Below are positions 1 to 7,190 of a stretch of 13,065 nt of DNA, piece by piece (within the stretch, counting starts at the first letter, position 1; every line of letters starts with the position of its first letter). Position numbers and translations under genes: made by a program. Below the pieces are notes generated by a model that made no database searches, was not told where the DNA came from, and saw only the letters and a list, made by a program, of their open reading frames with translations. The stretch comes from Rhodospirillales bacterium (GTDB lineage: Bacteria > Pseudomonadota > Alphaproteobacteria > UBA828): positions 1-13,065 of the forward strand of contig JAPOPO010000570.1 in NCBI GenBank assembly GCA_026712885.1. Reading direction: 5' to 3'.

Positions 1-465
1 CAGCATCAGCGCGTCGAAGGTGAAGTCGCCGTGATCGGGATACTCGTAGGACCAGTACCATTGATGGCCGATGGCCTTGAGCGTCATGTCGGCGTCCTCG
101 ACCCTGTCGGTGAAGTAGAGGAGCCGGAAAGAGGGCACCGCGATGATGAGCAGAATGATCACCGGCACCACGGTCCAGGCCACTTCGAGCATCGTGTTGT
201 GGGAGGTCGTGGATGGCGTCGGGTTCCGCTTCTTGTTGTAGCGGATCACGATCCACGCCATCAGGCCGAAGACGAAGGCCGTGATGATGACGATGATGAT
301 CGTCACCATGAGGTTGAAATCGACGATGCGCTCCATGGAGGGCGAGAGGGCGGTCTGAAAGTCGACTTCCCAATCGGTCGGCTGCTGCGCCAGTGCCGCT
401 CCGGCGACGCCGAATGCGCCGGCGAGACCGGCGACCGATGCGCCCAGTTTCGCGAGATGCCTCAC
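1..465 (-). CDS. ctaC: Cytochrome c oxidase subunit II, N-terminal part (gene runs off the left edge)
   Basis: This is subunit II of an aa3-type heme-copper oxidase, which carries electrons from cytochrome c to subunit I in the cytoplasmic membrane. Only the first 155 codons are present. The translation shows a signal peptide with a likely cut after Ala-Leu-Ala (about residue 26), then Trp-Glu-Val-Asp-Phe-Gln. Two membrane helices follow at about residues 50-74 and 93-115, the second containing EVAWTVVPVIIL. Next come the start of the periplasmic cupredoxin domain and the conserved aromatic segment GHQWYWSYEYP (about 132-142). The CuA ligands lie outside the window. The GTG start at 465 is chosen because GGAGG sits at 477-473, 7 nt upstream, and because the signal peptide begins there. 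The gene is divergent from tldD. Family assignment is firm; aa3 type rather than another oxidase class is an inference. Confidence 0.95.
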   Translation of the reverse strand, partial: MRHLAKLGASVAGLAGAFGVAGAALAQQPTDWEVDFQTALSPSMERIVDFNLMVTIIIVIITAFVFGLMAWIVIRYNKKRNPTPSTTSHNTMLEVAWTVVPVIILLIIAVPSFRLLYFTDRVEDADMTLKAIGHQWYWSYEYPDHGDFTFDALML

Positions 466-775
466 TACTCAACCTCCACTCGATCGTCGGATTTCGCCTG
501 ATCACCCGCCCACTCCGGTGTCATGCCTTAGCACCGAAGACGCGAACTCAAGGCGGCCCGGACCCCCTCACGCGCAACGGCGCGGCGCAGCCATCGGCGC
601 GCCGCCGCCATTACACGAGCCGCCTGCGTCCTACCATGCACCCCACCGTTTTTGAAGCCCCTCATTGACGGCAAGCGGCACTCTCGCCGATCCTTGGGGC
701 GTTCGGGATGGACGCTGGGCCCCGCCAGCCCCATATGTCCTGCGGGCAACGGCGCCTGGCGAGCGAAGGACGAGA
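466..775. other. Divergent intergenic region between ctaC and tldD
   Basis: These 310 bases must hold promoters for both ctaC (leftward) and tldD (rightward). I see no convincing -35/-10 pair on either strand. There is a TTGACG at 665-670, but no recognisable -10 at the right distance. A short imperfect GC-rich inverted repeat occurs at 579-584/598-603, and a 5-bp stem with a 6-nt loop at 714-729; neither is long enough to call. Short open frames exist on both strands but lack family resemblance and are best read as composition artefacts. The tldD Shine-Dalgarno AAGGA is at 766-770. Confidence 0.5.
473..477 (-). promoter_or_regulatory. Shine-Dalgarno of ctaC
   Basis: GGAGG on the minus strand lies 7 nt before the GTG at 465 and supports the non-ATG start of ctaC. 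Confidence 0.7.
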
Positions 776-2212
776 ATGATGAGCCGCGAAACCGTCACCG
801 ACGACATCTTCTTCAATCGCGCAGGCCTCGACCGGCCGCGCACGGAAGGGATCGTCACGGACGCCCTTCAGGGCGCCGACGACGGTGAGCTCTTCCTCGA
901 GTACCGCCAGAGCGAGAGCTTCGCCTTCGACGACGGCCGCCTCAAGAGCGCGAGCTTCAGCACGCGCCAGGGATTCGGCCTGCGCGCCGTCTCGGGCGAG
1001 ACCACCGCTTACGCGCACGCCGGGGAGCTCGGCGAGGACGCGCTGAAGCGGGCGTCCGCGACCGTCAGCGCGGTGCGCCGCGGCCACGGCGGCACCATGG
1101 CGGACGCGCCCTCCCGCACCAACCGTTCACTCTACGTCGAGGACAATCCGCTCGACGGCACACCCTTCGACGACAAGGTCGCGTTGCTGGCCGAGATCGA
1201 CGCGTACGCGCGGGCGAAGGAGCCCAGGGTGCGCCAGGTCATGGCCTCGCTGCTTGGCGAATGGCAGGCGGTGGAAATCATTCGCGCCGACGGCAGCCGC
1301 GCCTGCGACGTCCGCCCTCTCGTGCGCCTCAACGTCGCCGTCATGGTCGGCGATGGCGCGCGGCAGGAGACCGGCTCGCAAGGTGTCGGCGGGCGCGCGG
1401 TCTACGACGAGTTCCTCGCGCCCGAGCGTTGGCAGGCGCAGGTGGACGAGGCGCTCCGCCAGGCCCTGGTCAATCTCGAATCGGTTGCGACTCCCGCCGG
1501 CGAGATGCCGGTGGTGCTCGGCCCAGGCTGGCCCGGCATTCTGCTGCACGAAGCGATCGGCCACGGCCTCGAAGGCGACTTCAACCGCAAGAAGACCAGC
1601 GCCTTCTCAGGCCTCCTGGGCGAGCGGGTGGCCTCACCGGGGGTGACCGTGGTCGACGACGGGACCATCGACGACCGTCGCGGCTCGCTCACGGTGGACG
1701 ACGAGGGCACGCCCACCGGCCGCACCGTTCTGATCGAGGACGGTATCCTGCGCGGCTACCTGCACGACCGCATGAACGCGCGCCTCATGGGCATGGAGCC
1801 CACCGGCAACGGCCGGCGCGAGAGCTATGCGCACTCGCCCATGCCGCGCATGACCAACACGTTTATGCTCGACGGCGCCGATGAGCCGGAGGAGATCATC
1901 GGCCGGGTGAAGAAGGGCATCTATGCCAAGAACTTCAGCGGCGGCCAGGTGGACATTACCTCCGGCAAGTTCGTGTTCTCGGCCGCCGAGGCCTACCTGA
2001 TCGAGGACGGCAAGACGACCGCGCCGCTCAAGGGTGCGAGCCTGATCGGCAATGGACCCGACGTGCTGACGCGGGTTGCCGCGATCGGCAACGATTTCGC
2101 GCTCGACACCGGCATCGGCACCTGCGGCAAGAACGGCCAGGGCGTGCCGGTGGGCGTCGGCCTGCCGACGTTGCTGGTCGACCCGATTACCGTGGGCGGC
2201 ACCGACGCCTAG
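776..2212 (+). CDS. tldD: Metalloprotease TldD
   Basis: TldD forms a heterodimeric, zinc-dependent peptidase with TldE (PmbA) in the cytoplasm. In E. coli the pair processes unfolded peptides such as microcin B17 precursors and the CcdA antitoxin. The protein has 478 residues against 481 in E. coli and matches throughout. The zinc motif HExxxH is seen as HEAIGH at residues 258-263, followed by GLEGDFNRK. Other conserved blocks are TPTGNGRRESYAH, MPRMTNTFML, GGQVDITSGKFVFS and the C-terminal GTCGKNGQG with Cys450, the expected third metal ligand. The frame is open back to 665, but the start at 776 is preferred: AAGGA lies at 766-770 and the length then fits the family. A second ATG at 779 is equally possible. 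TldE is not in the window. The stop codon is inside a 24-bp palindrome. Assignment is firm. Confidence 0.96.
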   Translation: MMSRETVTDDIFFNRAGLDRPRTEGIVTDALQGADDGELFLEYRQSESFAFDDGRLKSASFSTRQGFGLRAVSGETTAYAHAGELGEDALKRASATVSAVRRGHGGTMADAPSRTNRSLYVEDNPLDGTPFDDKVALLAEIDAYARAKEPRVRQVMASLLGEWQAVEIIRADGSRACDVRPLVRLNVAVMVGDGARQETGSQGVGGRAVYDEFLAPERWQAQVDEALRQALVNLESVATPAGEMPVVLGPGWPGILLHEAIGHGLEGDFNRKKTSAFSGLLGERVASPGVTVVDDGTIDDRRGSLTVDDEGTPTGRTVLIEDGILRGYLHDRMNARLMGMEPTGNGRRESYAHSPMPRMTNTFMLDGADEPEEIIGRVKKGIYAKNFSGGQVDITSGKFVFSAAEAYLIEDGKTTAPLKGASLIGNGPDVLTRVAAIGNDFALDTGIGTCGKNGQGVPVGVGLPTLLVDPITVGGTDA

Positions 2213-2222
2213 GCGTCGGTGC
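2199..2222. terminator. Perfect 24-bp palindrome over the tldD stop, possible bidirectional terminator
   Basis: The core ACCGACGCCTAGGCGTCGGT (2201-2220) is its own reverse complement, and the symmetry extends two bases each way to 2199-2222. The centre is CTAG, and the TAG is the tldD stop codon. It could form a stem of about 10 bp with a 4-nt loop in transcripts from either strand. It lies between the convergent tldD and xseA (stop at 2239-2237), where a shared terminator would be expected. No T-run follows on either side, so an intrinsic terminator in the classic sense is not shown. It could instead protect mRNA ends or bind a protein. Confidence 0.4.
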
Positions 2223-2236
2223 GGGGGCGCTCACGC

Positions 2237-3718
2237 TTACAGCAGCGATCCCTGCCCGCCTCCGTCGTTCTCCGACTTCGCCGTGCGGGGCTTGGGCTTT
2301 CCGGCGGCGCGTGCGGCGGCGCGGCCATCGTGGAATTCGAGGGAGAGTGCTGTGCCGGACTTCACCCCGGCGGCGCTGGTGAGCGGTCGTTCGCGCTGGT
2401 CGCGCACTACCGCGAAGCCGCGTGCGAGCACGCCCCGGTATGAATAGCTCTCCAGCAGGCGTGACGCGGTCTCGACCCGCCCCGCCCGCTCGCTCAACGC
2501 CGCCCTTCCGGCGCGGGCGAGCCGCTCCGCCAGCGCCTCGCTCGCCTGGCGCGCCTGCACGATGCGGGCAGTCGGGCGGTCGGCGGCGAGGCGCCCGGCG
2601 GCATGGGTGAGCTGCTGGTGCTTGAGCGCGAGGAGCTGTCGTGGCCTGAGCGGCCTGAGCCGACCCACGGCTTGGCGTTGCGCCGCGAGCCGGCCGCGCG
2701 CCCCGCGCGCGAGGCGTTCCGACCAGTCATCGAGCCGCTGGCTCGCGGTCGTGAGCCGGTCCCGCGCCGCCGGCAGACCGCGGCCCAGCCCGTCGATACG
2801 CGCGCGCCGCTCGGCGAACTGCCGGCGGAGCGACGCGGACAACCGATGTTCCAGAGACTGCGTGCGCTCCAGCAGGTCGGCGCGCACCGGCACCGCGATC
2901 TCGGCGGCGGCGGTCGGCGTCGGCGCCCGGCGGTCGGCGGCGAGGTCAATCAACGTCACGTCGGTCTCGTGACCCACGGCGGATATCAGCGGGATTTCGC
3001 TTGCGGCCGCGGCGCGCACCACGACCTCCTCGTTGAAGGCCCAGAGGTCCTCCAGGCTGCCGCCGCCGCGGGCGACGATCAGCACGTCGGGCCTTGGCAC
3101 CGGCCTGCCTGCGTCAAGGCGGTTGAAGCCCTCAATGGCGGCGGCGATCTCCTCTGCCGCGCCCGCACCCTGGACCTTCACCGGCCAGACCAGCACCCTG
3201 CGGGGGAAGCGGTCCTCGATGCGGTGCAGGATGTCACGGATCACGGCGCCCGTAGGCGAGGTCACGACGCCCACCGTCTCCGGCAGGTACGGCAGGTCGC
3301 GCTTGCGCGCCTCGTCGAAGAGGCCCTCGGCGGCCAGCGCCTTCTTGCGTGCCTCCAGCAGCGCGAGCAGGGCGCCGGCACCCGACAGCTCCAGCCGCTC
3401 AACCACGATCTGGTAGCGCGAGCGGCCCGGGTAGGTGCTGAGTTTGCCGGTTGCGACGACCTCGAGCCCGTCCTCCGGCGCGGTCCCGAGCCTGCCGGCG
3501 ACGCCGCGCCAGCAGACAGCGTCGAGCACCGCGTCCGAGTCCTTGATCGCGAAGTAGAGGTGGCCCGATGCGGCGCGCTTGAAGCCCGAGACCTCGCCCC
3601 GCACGCTGACCCAGGCGAACTCGCCCTCGACCACGCGCTTGAGCGCCTGCGAGAGCTCGCCGACCGTGAAGACGGGCCGGTTGCTGCCGTCGGCGGGGGT
3701 GCCGTCTGCCTCCGTCAT
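2237..3718 (-). CDS. xseA: Exodeoxyribonuclease VII large subunit
   Basis: XseA is the catalytic large subunit of exonuclease VII, which degrades single-stranded DNA from both ends to short oligonucleotides in mismatch repair and DNA damage handling. It acts in the cytoplasm with several copies of the small subunit XseB. The 493-residue product shows the N-terminal OB-fold (about 15-110, with FTVGELSQALK and SGHLYFAIKD). The catalytic domain follows, with GVVTSPTGAVIRDILHR, ARGGGSLEDLWAFNEE (about 214-229) and SAVGHETDVTLIDLAADRR (about 243-261). A long Arg/Ala/Leu-rich helical region (about 285-430) and a basic tail ending in GQGSLL complete it. The ATG at 3718 has no clear Shine-Dalgarno, which may mean coupling to the oxygenase-like gene ending 22 nt upstream. 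XseB is not in the window. Assignment is firm. Confidence 0.96.
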   Translation of the reverse strand: MTEADGTPADGSNRPVFTVGELSQALKRVVEGEFAWVSVRGEVSGFKRAASGHLYFAIKDSDAVLDAVCWRGVAGRLGTAPEDGLEVVATGKLSTYPGRSRYQIVVERLELSGAGALLALLEARKKALAAEGLFDEARKRDLPYLPETVGVVTSPTGAVIRDILHRIEDRFPRRVLVWPVKVQGAGAAEEIAAAIEGFNRLDAGRPVPRPDVLIVARGGGSLEDLWAFNEEVVVRAAAASEIPLISAVGHETDVTLIDLAADRRAPTPTAAAEIAVPVRADLLERTQSLEHRLSASLRRQFAERRARIDGLGRGLPAARDRLTTASQRLDDWSERLARGARGRLAAQRQAVGRLRPLRPRQLLALKHQQLTHAAGRLAADRPTARIVQARQASEALAERLARAGRAALSERAGRVETASRLLESYSYRGVLARGFAVVRDQRERPLTSAAGVKSGTALSLEFHDGRAAARAAGKPKPRTAKSENDGGGQGSLL

Positions 3719-3740
3719 GGCGTATCGGCGGGCGCCGCCC

Positions 3741-4556
3741 TCAGGGTGCGAAGAAGGCGAGGGTGCGGGATTCGATGCTCTGGCGCGGGCGCGCGTCCGC
3801 CGGCGCGTTGGGATTGGCGAAGGCCGTGTGGGCGGTGAAGCGCGCCCGGCCGTCGGCGAGCGAATCGTAGGTCTTGAAGATCATCGCCTCGCCCGGGTCC
3901 ATCTCGGGAAAGTAGAACCAGCGATGGCCTGGATTGTGGGAGAGCTGCATCACCTCGCCAACGCGGTGGGTGTAGACCAGATCGGTCAGCATGAAGTCCC
4001 GCTCGTCGATGCTCTGGGCATCGCAGATCGCGAGCGGCATGTCCTGCACCGGGCCCGCGATCGGCCGCCACATCTGCACCACGGCGAAGCGATGCTGCAG
4101 AAGCGCCTCCGCGCGGTCCGCCGGCAGCAGGTCGCGCACCCGCTGCGGTGCCGAGCGGGGGGTGTAATCGTTGTGCGCCACGTGCACGGGCTCGCGCACC
4201 TTCCGCTCGCTCCGCAGCGTGTCGTCGGCGACGCGGATGGTGTGGTCGAAGACCAGCACCTCGGCGGCCCCGCTCGCCTGCTTCACCAGACGCTCCACCT
4301 CCGGGCTGTAGACCGCCTCGATTTCGTCGCTATCGTAGAAATCCGAGACCGCGCTGCCCTCGGTGTTGAAGGCGAAGCCCTCGCGCTCCAGATCGAGGGC
4401 ATCCGCCGTCGGCCGGGCGTCGCGGATCGTGACCTCGACCTCCCGGTACTCGGCGTTGCGCTGTGCCGGCTTGCTGCCCGGATTTGTCAGGTAGGTAACC
4501 GGCTTCTCGTCCGTGGGAAGGATGTAGTTGATATTAGCGTCGACGGCTCCAGACAT
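3741..4556 (-). CDS. CmcJ/NvfI/AsaB-like putative Fe(II)/2-oxoglutarate-dependent oxygenase
   Basis: The 271-residue protein resembles the family that includes CmcJ of cephamycin biosynthesis and the fungal GA4-desaturase/AsaB/NvfI proteins. Recognisable blocks are AHNDYTPRSAPQRV (about 127-140), WRPIAGPVQDMPLAICDAQS (163-182), WFYFPEMDPGEAMIFKTYDS (213-232), ARFTAHTAFANP (238-249) and the terminal RQSIESRTLAFF. His128, Asp130 and His243 are plausible facial-triad iron ligands (HxD...H); this is my reading by analogy, not an alignment. There is no signal peptide or membrane helix, so it should be cytoplasmic. It would hydroxylate or oxidise a small molecule; the substrate is unknown. It lies 22 nt upstream of xseA on the same strand, which suggests co-transcription without implying shared function. 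It is divergent from the RpiR-type regulator and could be part of its regulon. Family call is fairly sure, function is not. Confidence 0.75.
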   Translation of the reverse strand: MSGAVDANINYILPTDEKPVTYLTNPGSKPAQRNAEYREVEVTIRDARPTADALDLEREGFAFNTEGSAVSDFYDSDEIEAVYSPEVERLVKQASGAAEVLVFDHTIRVADDTLRSERKVREPVHVAHNDYTPRSAPQRVRDLLPADRAEALLQHRFAVVQMWRPIAGPVQDMPLAICDAQSIDERDFMLTDLVYTHRVGEVMQLSHNPGHRWFYFPEMDPGEAMIFKTYDSLADGRARFTAHTAFANPNAPADARPRQSIESRTLAFFAP

Positions 4557-4761
4557 GGCATTACTCTCTCGGGCAAGGGGATGCTGTGGCGGTGCGGCTT
4601 AAGCCAGCGCGCGCCTGCGGCGCGACAGCATAGACCGAAGCGCGTCTCGCGGCGACCGCAGACTCGTTCGCTGCAACGCGTTCCGCCGCCAGCACCGCTA
4701 TCCGGGTGTGGCCCAGAGGGCGGCGCATCGCAAGAAGGCTGGCACTGCACTTGTTCAGCGC

Positions 4762-4782
4762 GCCGATCGAACGCTGATCGGC
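4762..4782. promoter_or_regulatory. Inverted repeat GCCGATC-N7-GATCGGC, candidate operator
   Basis: Two perfect 7-base arms (4762-4768 and 4776-4782) flank a 7-nt spacer about 100 bases before the regulator start. The centre-to-centre distance is 14 bp, a little over one helical turn. This would suit a dimeric helix-turn-helix protein, possibly the adjacent RpiR-type regulator acting on its own promoter. Binding is an inference. The arms could also fold in RNA. Confidence 0.35.
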
Positions 4783-4804
4783 ACGCGATTGGGACGCGAT
4801 TGGG
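4783..4804 (+). repeat. Tandem 11-bp direct repeat
   Basis: ACGCGATTGGG occurs twice in immediate succession (4783-4793 and 4794-4804), directly abutting the inverted repeat on its left. The 11-bp period matches about one helical turn, so it may be two stacked protein sites. It could equally be a replication-slippage duplication. Confidence 0.5.
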
Positions 4805-4852
4805 ACACCTGCCCCGAAGTTTAGTGAATCCTACAGACGTGCGATGCGTGGC

Positions 4853-4875
4853 ATAAACAATTGAATTTGTTACAA
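4853..4875. promoter_or_regulatory. AT-rich overlapping inverted repeats before the RpiR-type gene
   Basis: This is the only AT-rich stretch in the region. It contains AACAA (4856-4860) and TTGTT (4867-4871) as inverted arms around a 6-nt spacer, and TTGT-T-ACAA (4867-4875) overlapping it. The ATG of the regulator is only 7 nt further on. A repressor bound here would cover the start of transcription or translation, so it is a candidate autoregulatory operator or part of the promoter. Confidence 0.35.
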
Positions 4876-4882
4876 GCAGAGC

Positions 4883-5791
4883 ATGCCCGCCTTGAACGAG
4901 TCCGGGACGACCCTCGGAGATCTCATCCATCAGCGGACGGCCGACCTGTCCCCGGCGGAGAGGCGGGTGGCCAGAACACTCTTTGCCAGCAACCTGATGG
5001 CGGGATTTGACACCGTGGCAGGGCTCGCCGCGCGCTCAGGCGTGAGCGGACCGACGGTCTTGCGATTCGCGAACAAGATCGGCTTTGCCGGCTACACCGA
5101 GTTCCAGCGCGCGCTCGAGCGTGACGTGGCCGCGCGCATCGATTCGCCCCTCCGCCTCTATGGCCGGAGCCCGTCTGAGCAGCGCCGCGATCATCTCCTC
5201 GATATCGCCGGCGAGTCCTTCGCCCACAGTGTCGAGGCGACATTCGTCAACCTGCCGAGGGCCGAGTTCGATGCAGTGGTCGACCTGCTCGCGGACCGAC
5301 GGCGGACGGTCTACACGAGCGGGGGGCGCTTCACGCAAGCCTTGGCAGAAATGCTGCACGCCCATCTCTACCAGCTGCGCCCGCGCGCACGCCTCATCGG
5401 CTACACCCCTCAGGGACGAGCCGACGCCCTGCTCGACGTGTCGCGTCGGGACGTCGTGGTGATCTTCGATGTGCGCCGCTATCAGAAGGACACGATCGCT
5501 CTCGCCGAGGCCGCCAAGAAGCAGGGGGCCACGATCGTGCTCATCACCGACCCGTGGCTCTCCCCCATCGCCGACCTCGCCGATCACGTGCTGACGGTGG
5601 AGGTGGATGCCCCCTCGCCTTACGACACCCTGGTGCCCTGCATAGCGCTGCTCGAGGCGCTGGTCGCGGGGATCGTGGGTCGGCTCGGCGATGCCACCCG
5701 CCAGCGGATTTCGACGCTTGAGCACCTGCGCAAGGGGTACACCTGGGACGATCAGGAATTCCCGCAAGACCCTGAGGAGCAAGAAACGTGA
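4883..5791 (+). CDS. MurR/RpiR family transcriptional regulator
   Basis: The 302-residue protein has the two-domain layout of the RpiR family. An N-terminal helix-turn-helix domain (about 10-85) contains LSPAERRVARTLF, TVAGLAARSGVSGPTVLRFA and IGFAGYTEFQRAL. A C-terminal SIS domain (about 125-265) contains VYTSGGRFTQALAEML, SRRDVVVIFDVRRYQKDT, GATIVLITD and ADHVLTVEV. SIS domains of this family commonly sense phosphosugars, but the neighbours here are nitrogen-type enzymes, so the ligand may differ. The ATG at 4883 has only a weak, close AGCAGAG upstream, but the reading of the N-terminus fits the family. Its stop overlaps the GTG of the next gene (GTGA at 5788-5791), so the two are translated together. 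It probably controls the following two genes. Family is firm; effector and direction of control are unknown. Confidence 0.92.
   Translation: MPALNESGTTLGDLIHQRTADLSPAERRVARTLFASNLMAGFDTVAGLAARSGVSGPTVLRFANKIGFAGYTEFQRALERDVAARIDSPLRLYGRSPSEQRRDHLLDIAGESFAHSVEATFVNLPRAEFDAVVDLLADRRRTVYTSGGRFTQALAEMLHAHLYQLRPRARLIGYTPQGRADALLDVSRRDVVVIFDVRRYQKDTIALAEAAKKQGATIVLITDPWLSPIADLADHVLTVEVDAPSPYDTLVPCIALLEALVAGIVGRLGDATRQRISTLEHLRKGYTWDDQEFPQDPEEQET
5774..5779 (+). promoter_or_regulatory. Shine-Dalgarno deciding the GTG start of the ligase
   Basis: GAGGAG inside the 3' end of the regulator gene lies 8 nt before the GTG at 5788. With the GTGA start/stop overlap it supports a GTG start and translational coupling. 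Confidence 0.65.
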
Positions 5792-7101
5792 CCTCCGGCG
5801 AGCTGATCTTTCTGGTTTGGAACGACCTCGTCGGGCTCTCGCGCACCCGCGGCTTGCCGGTGGGGGAGTACGAGCGCCGCAAGGCTCACGGTCTCGGCTG
5901 GGCGCTGGCGGGGCAGGCGATGACCCCGTTCGAGGACATTGCCGAGAACCCCTGGGGGCCGATGGACGAGGGGCGGCAGATACCCGATGACGCGACGCGG
6001 CAACGGCTCTTGCTGCGGCCCGAGCACCCGCCCCTTCATCTGGTTCTCTGCAACAGTCTCAACCCCGACGGCAGTCCCTGGGAATGTTGCACGCGAAGCT
6101 TCCTGGCGGCGGCGCTGGACGATCTGAAGGCGGAGACGGGTCTCGACCTGCACATCGCCTACGAGAACGAGTTCGCGCTCTACGGCGAGGAGCTTCGTTG
6201 GGCGGCCCCGTTCTCGCTGGATGCGGTGCGCCGGGTCGCGCCGTTTGCCGACCTCTGCGTGGCGGCCTTGATCGACGCCGAGCTCGGGCTCGAGACCTTC
6301 GAGCCCGAGTATGGCGTGGGGCAATTCGAGGTGACCAACGGGCCGGTTGCGGGGCTCGCGGGCGCGGACCGTGTCGTTCTCATCCGCGAAGTCGTGCGCG
6401 AGGCCGCCCGCCAGAGCGGGCTGCGCGCGACATTCTCCCCCAAGCCGGCGCCGGGCGCGGTCGGCAACGGCTGCCATCTTCATCTGAGCCTCTGGGACGA
6501 AGACGGCAACGCGGCCGCCTACGACGCCGATGCGCCGGGGGAGCTCAGCACGGTCGCCGCCAGCTTCTGCGCGGGCGTGCAGCGGCATGTCGCGGCTCTC
6601 TGCGCGCTCACCGCGCCGAGTCCCATCTCCTATCTGCGCCTCGGCCCGCATCACTGGAGCTGTGGCTACGACATTGTCGGCGTCCAGAACCGCGAGGCCG
6701 CCGTTCGCATCTGCCCGTCGCCCGCCGCCGATCCCAAAGACCGCGGCGAGGCCTTCAACATCGAGATCCGCTTCACCGACGCCACGGCGAGCCCGTACCT
6801 GGCAATCGGCGCCGTCGTGCGCGCAGGTCTCCAGGGAGTCCGCGACGAGCTGCCATGTCCGAGACTGGTGGATGGAGAACCGGACGATTTGAGCGAAGAC
6901 GAGAGAGGCGCGCTTGGCATCAGCAGGCTCCCCACCTCGCTCGACGAGGCTCTCGACGCGTTGGGGCAGGACGAAACCGTGAAGGGTTGGTTCACGCCCA
7001 CGATGGTGGAAGCCTACACCGCCCTCAAGCGGCACGAAGTTCGCCTCTACACGGAGTCGAGGCCCCAACACATGTGCGAGAGGTACATGCAGGCCTACTG
7101 A
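5788..7101 (+). CDS. Glutamine synthetase family protein, probably a gamma-glutamyl-amine type ligase
   Basis: The 437-residue protein has the glutamine synthetase fold, ATP-dependent ligation of an amino group to a glutamate-like carboxylate. Metal and glutamate residues are visible: Glu126 and Glu128 (YENEFAL), Glu174 and Glu181 (PEYGVGQFEV), His230 (NGCHLHLSLWD), Arg284 (SYLRLGP), Arg302/Arg307 (NREAAVRI) and Glu326/Arg328 (NIEIRF). The N-terminal part (WNDLVGLSRTRGLP, about 11-24) matches the beta-grasp domain. After Arg284 the usual Arg-Leu-Val-Pro-Gly-Tyr-Glu-Ala-Pro flap reads RLGPHHWSCGY, so the glutamate of the ammonium site (Glu327 in E. coli GlnA) appears replaced by Trp290. The C-terminus lacks a recognisable adenylylation site. 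An amine other than ammonia is therefore likely. It overlaps the RpiR-type gene by 4 nt and precedes a cysteine hydrolase. Family is firm; substrate is unknown. Confidence 0.9.
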   Translation: MTSGELIFLVWNDLVGLSRTRGLPVGEYERRKAHGLGWALAGQAMTPFEDIAENPWGPMDEGRQIPDDATRQRLLLRPEHPPLHLVLCNSLNPDGSPWECCTRSFLAAALDDLKAETGLDLHIAYENEFALYGEELRWAAPFSLDAVRRVAPFADLCVAALIDAELGLETFEPEYGVGQFEVTNGPVAGLAGADRVVLIREVVREAARQSGLRATFSPKPAPGAVGNGCHLHLSLWDEDGNAAAYDADAPGELSTVAASFCAGVQRHVAALCALTAPSPISYLRLGPHHWSCGYDIVGVQNREAAVRICPSPAADPKDRGEAFNIEIRFTDATASPYLAIGAVVRAGLQGVRDELPCPRLVDGEPDDLSEDERGALGISRLPTSLDEALDALGQDETVKGWFTPTMVEAYTALKRHEVRLYTESRPQHMCERYMQAY

Positions 7102-7185
7102 CGGAAGCAGAGCAACCATGCCACCCGTCACGTTGCGGTTTCACCGCACCATGGGGACGGAGGCGAGCGTCGGGACCCGGAGAGC

Positions 7186-7190
7186 GGAGG
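7186..7190 (+). promoter_or_regulatory. Shine-Dalgarno deciding the cysteine hydrolase start
   Basis: GGAGG at 7186-7190 is 8 nt before the ATG at 7199. The upstream in-frame ATG at 7118 has only GGAAG at 10 nt. Confidence 0.7.

Larger units (their letters stand above)
4557..4882. other. Divergent intergenic region between the oxygenase-like gene and the RpiR-type regulator
   Basis: These 326 bases separate two outward-facing genes and must carry both promoters. No gene was recognised. The left two thirds is GC-rich and featureless to me. The right third holds, in order, an inverted repeat (4762-4782), an 11-bp tandem duplication (4783-4804) and an AT-rich stretch with overlapping short inverted repeats (4853-4875) just before the regulator. 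TTGGGA (4800-4805) with TAGTGA (4822-4827) at 16-nt spacing is a weak rightward promoter candidate. This crowding near the regulator suggests an operator zone. Confidence 0.5.

Noticed and set aside
466..775. Small open frames between ctaC and tldD, and the upstream in-frame extension of tldD to 665
   Set aside because: No family resemblance or convincing ribosome site was seen. The tldD extension would add 37 residues absent from TldD, while 776 has AAGGA and gives the usual length.
2603..4856. Two long plus-strand open frames (2603-3838 and 3579-4856)
   Set aside because: They are antisense to xseA and the oxygenase-like gene, both of which show clear family motifs. The antisense translations are low-complexity and motif-free.
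5788..7101. Calling the ligase glnA (housekeeping glutamine synthetase)
   Set aside because: The ammonium-site flap differs, no adenylylation motif is seen, and the gene sits in an RpiR/hydrolase cluster rather than next to glnB.
5752..7131. A 459-codon minus-strand open frame
   Set aside because: It is fully antisense to the GS-like ligase, whose conserved residues are plainly visible on the plus strand.
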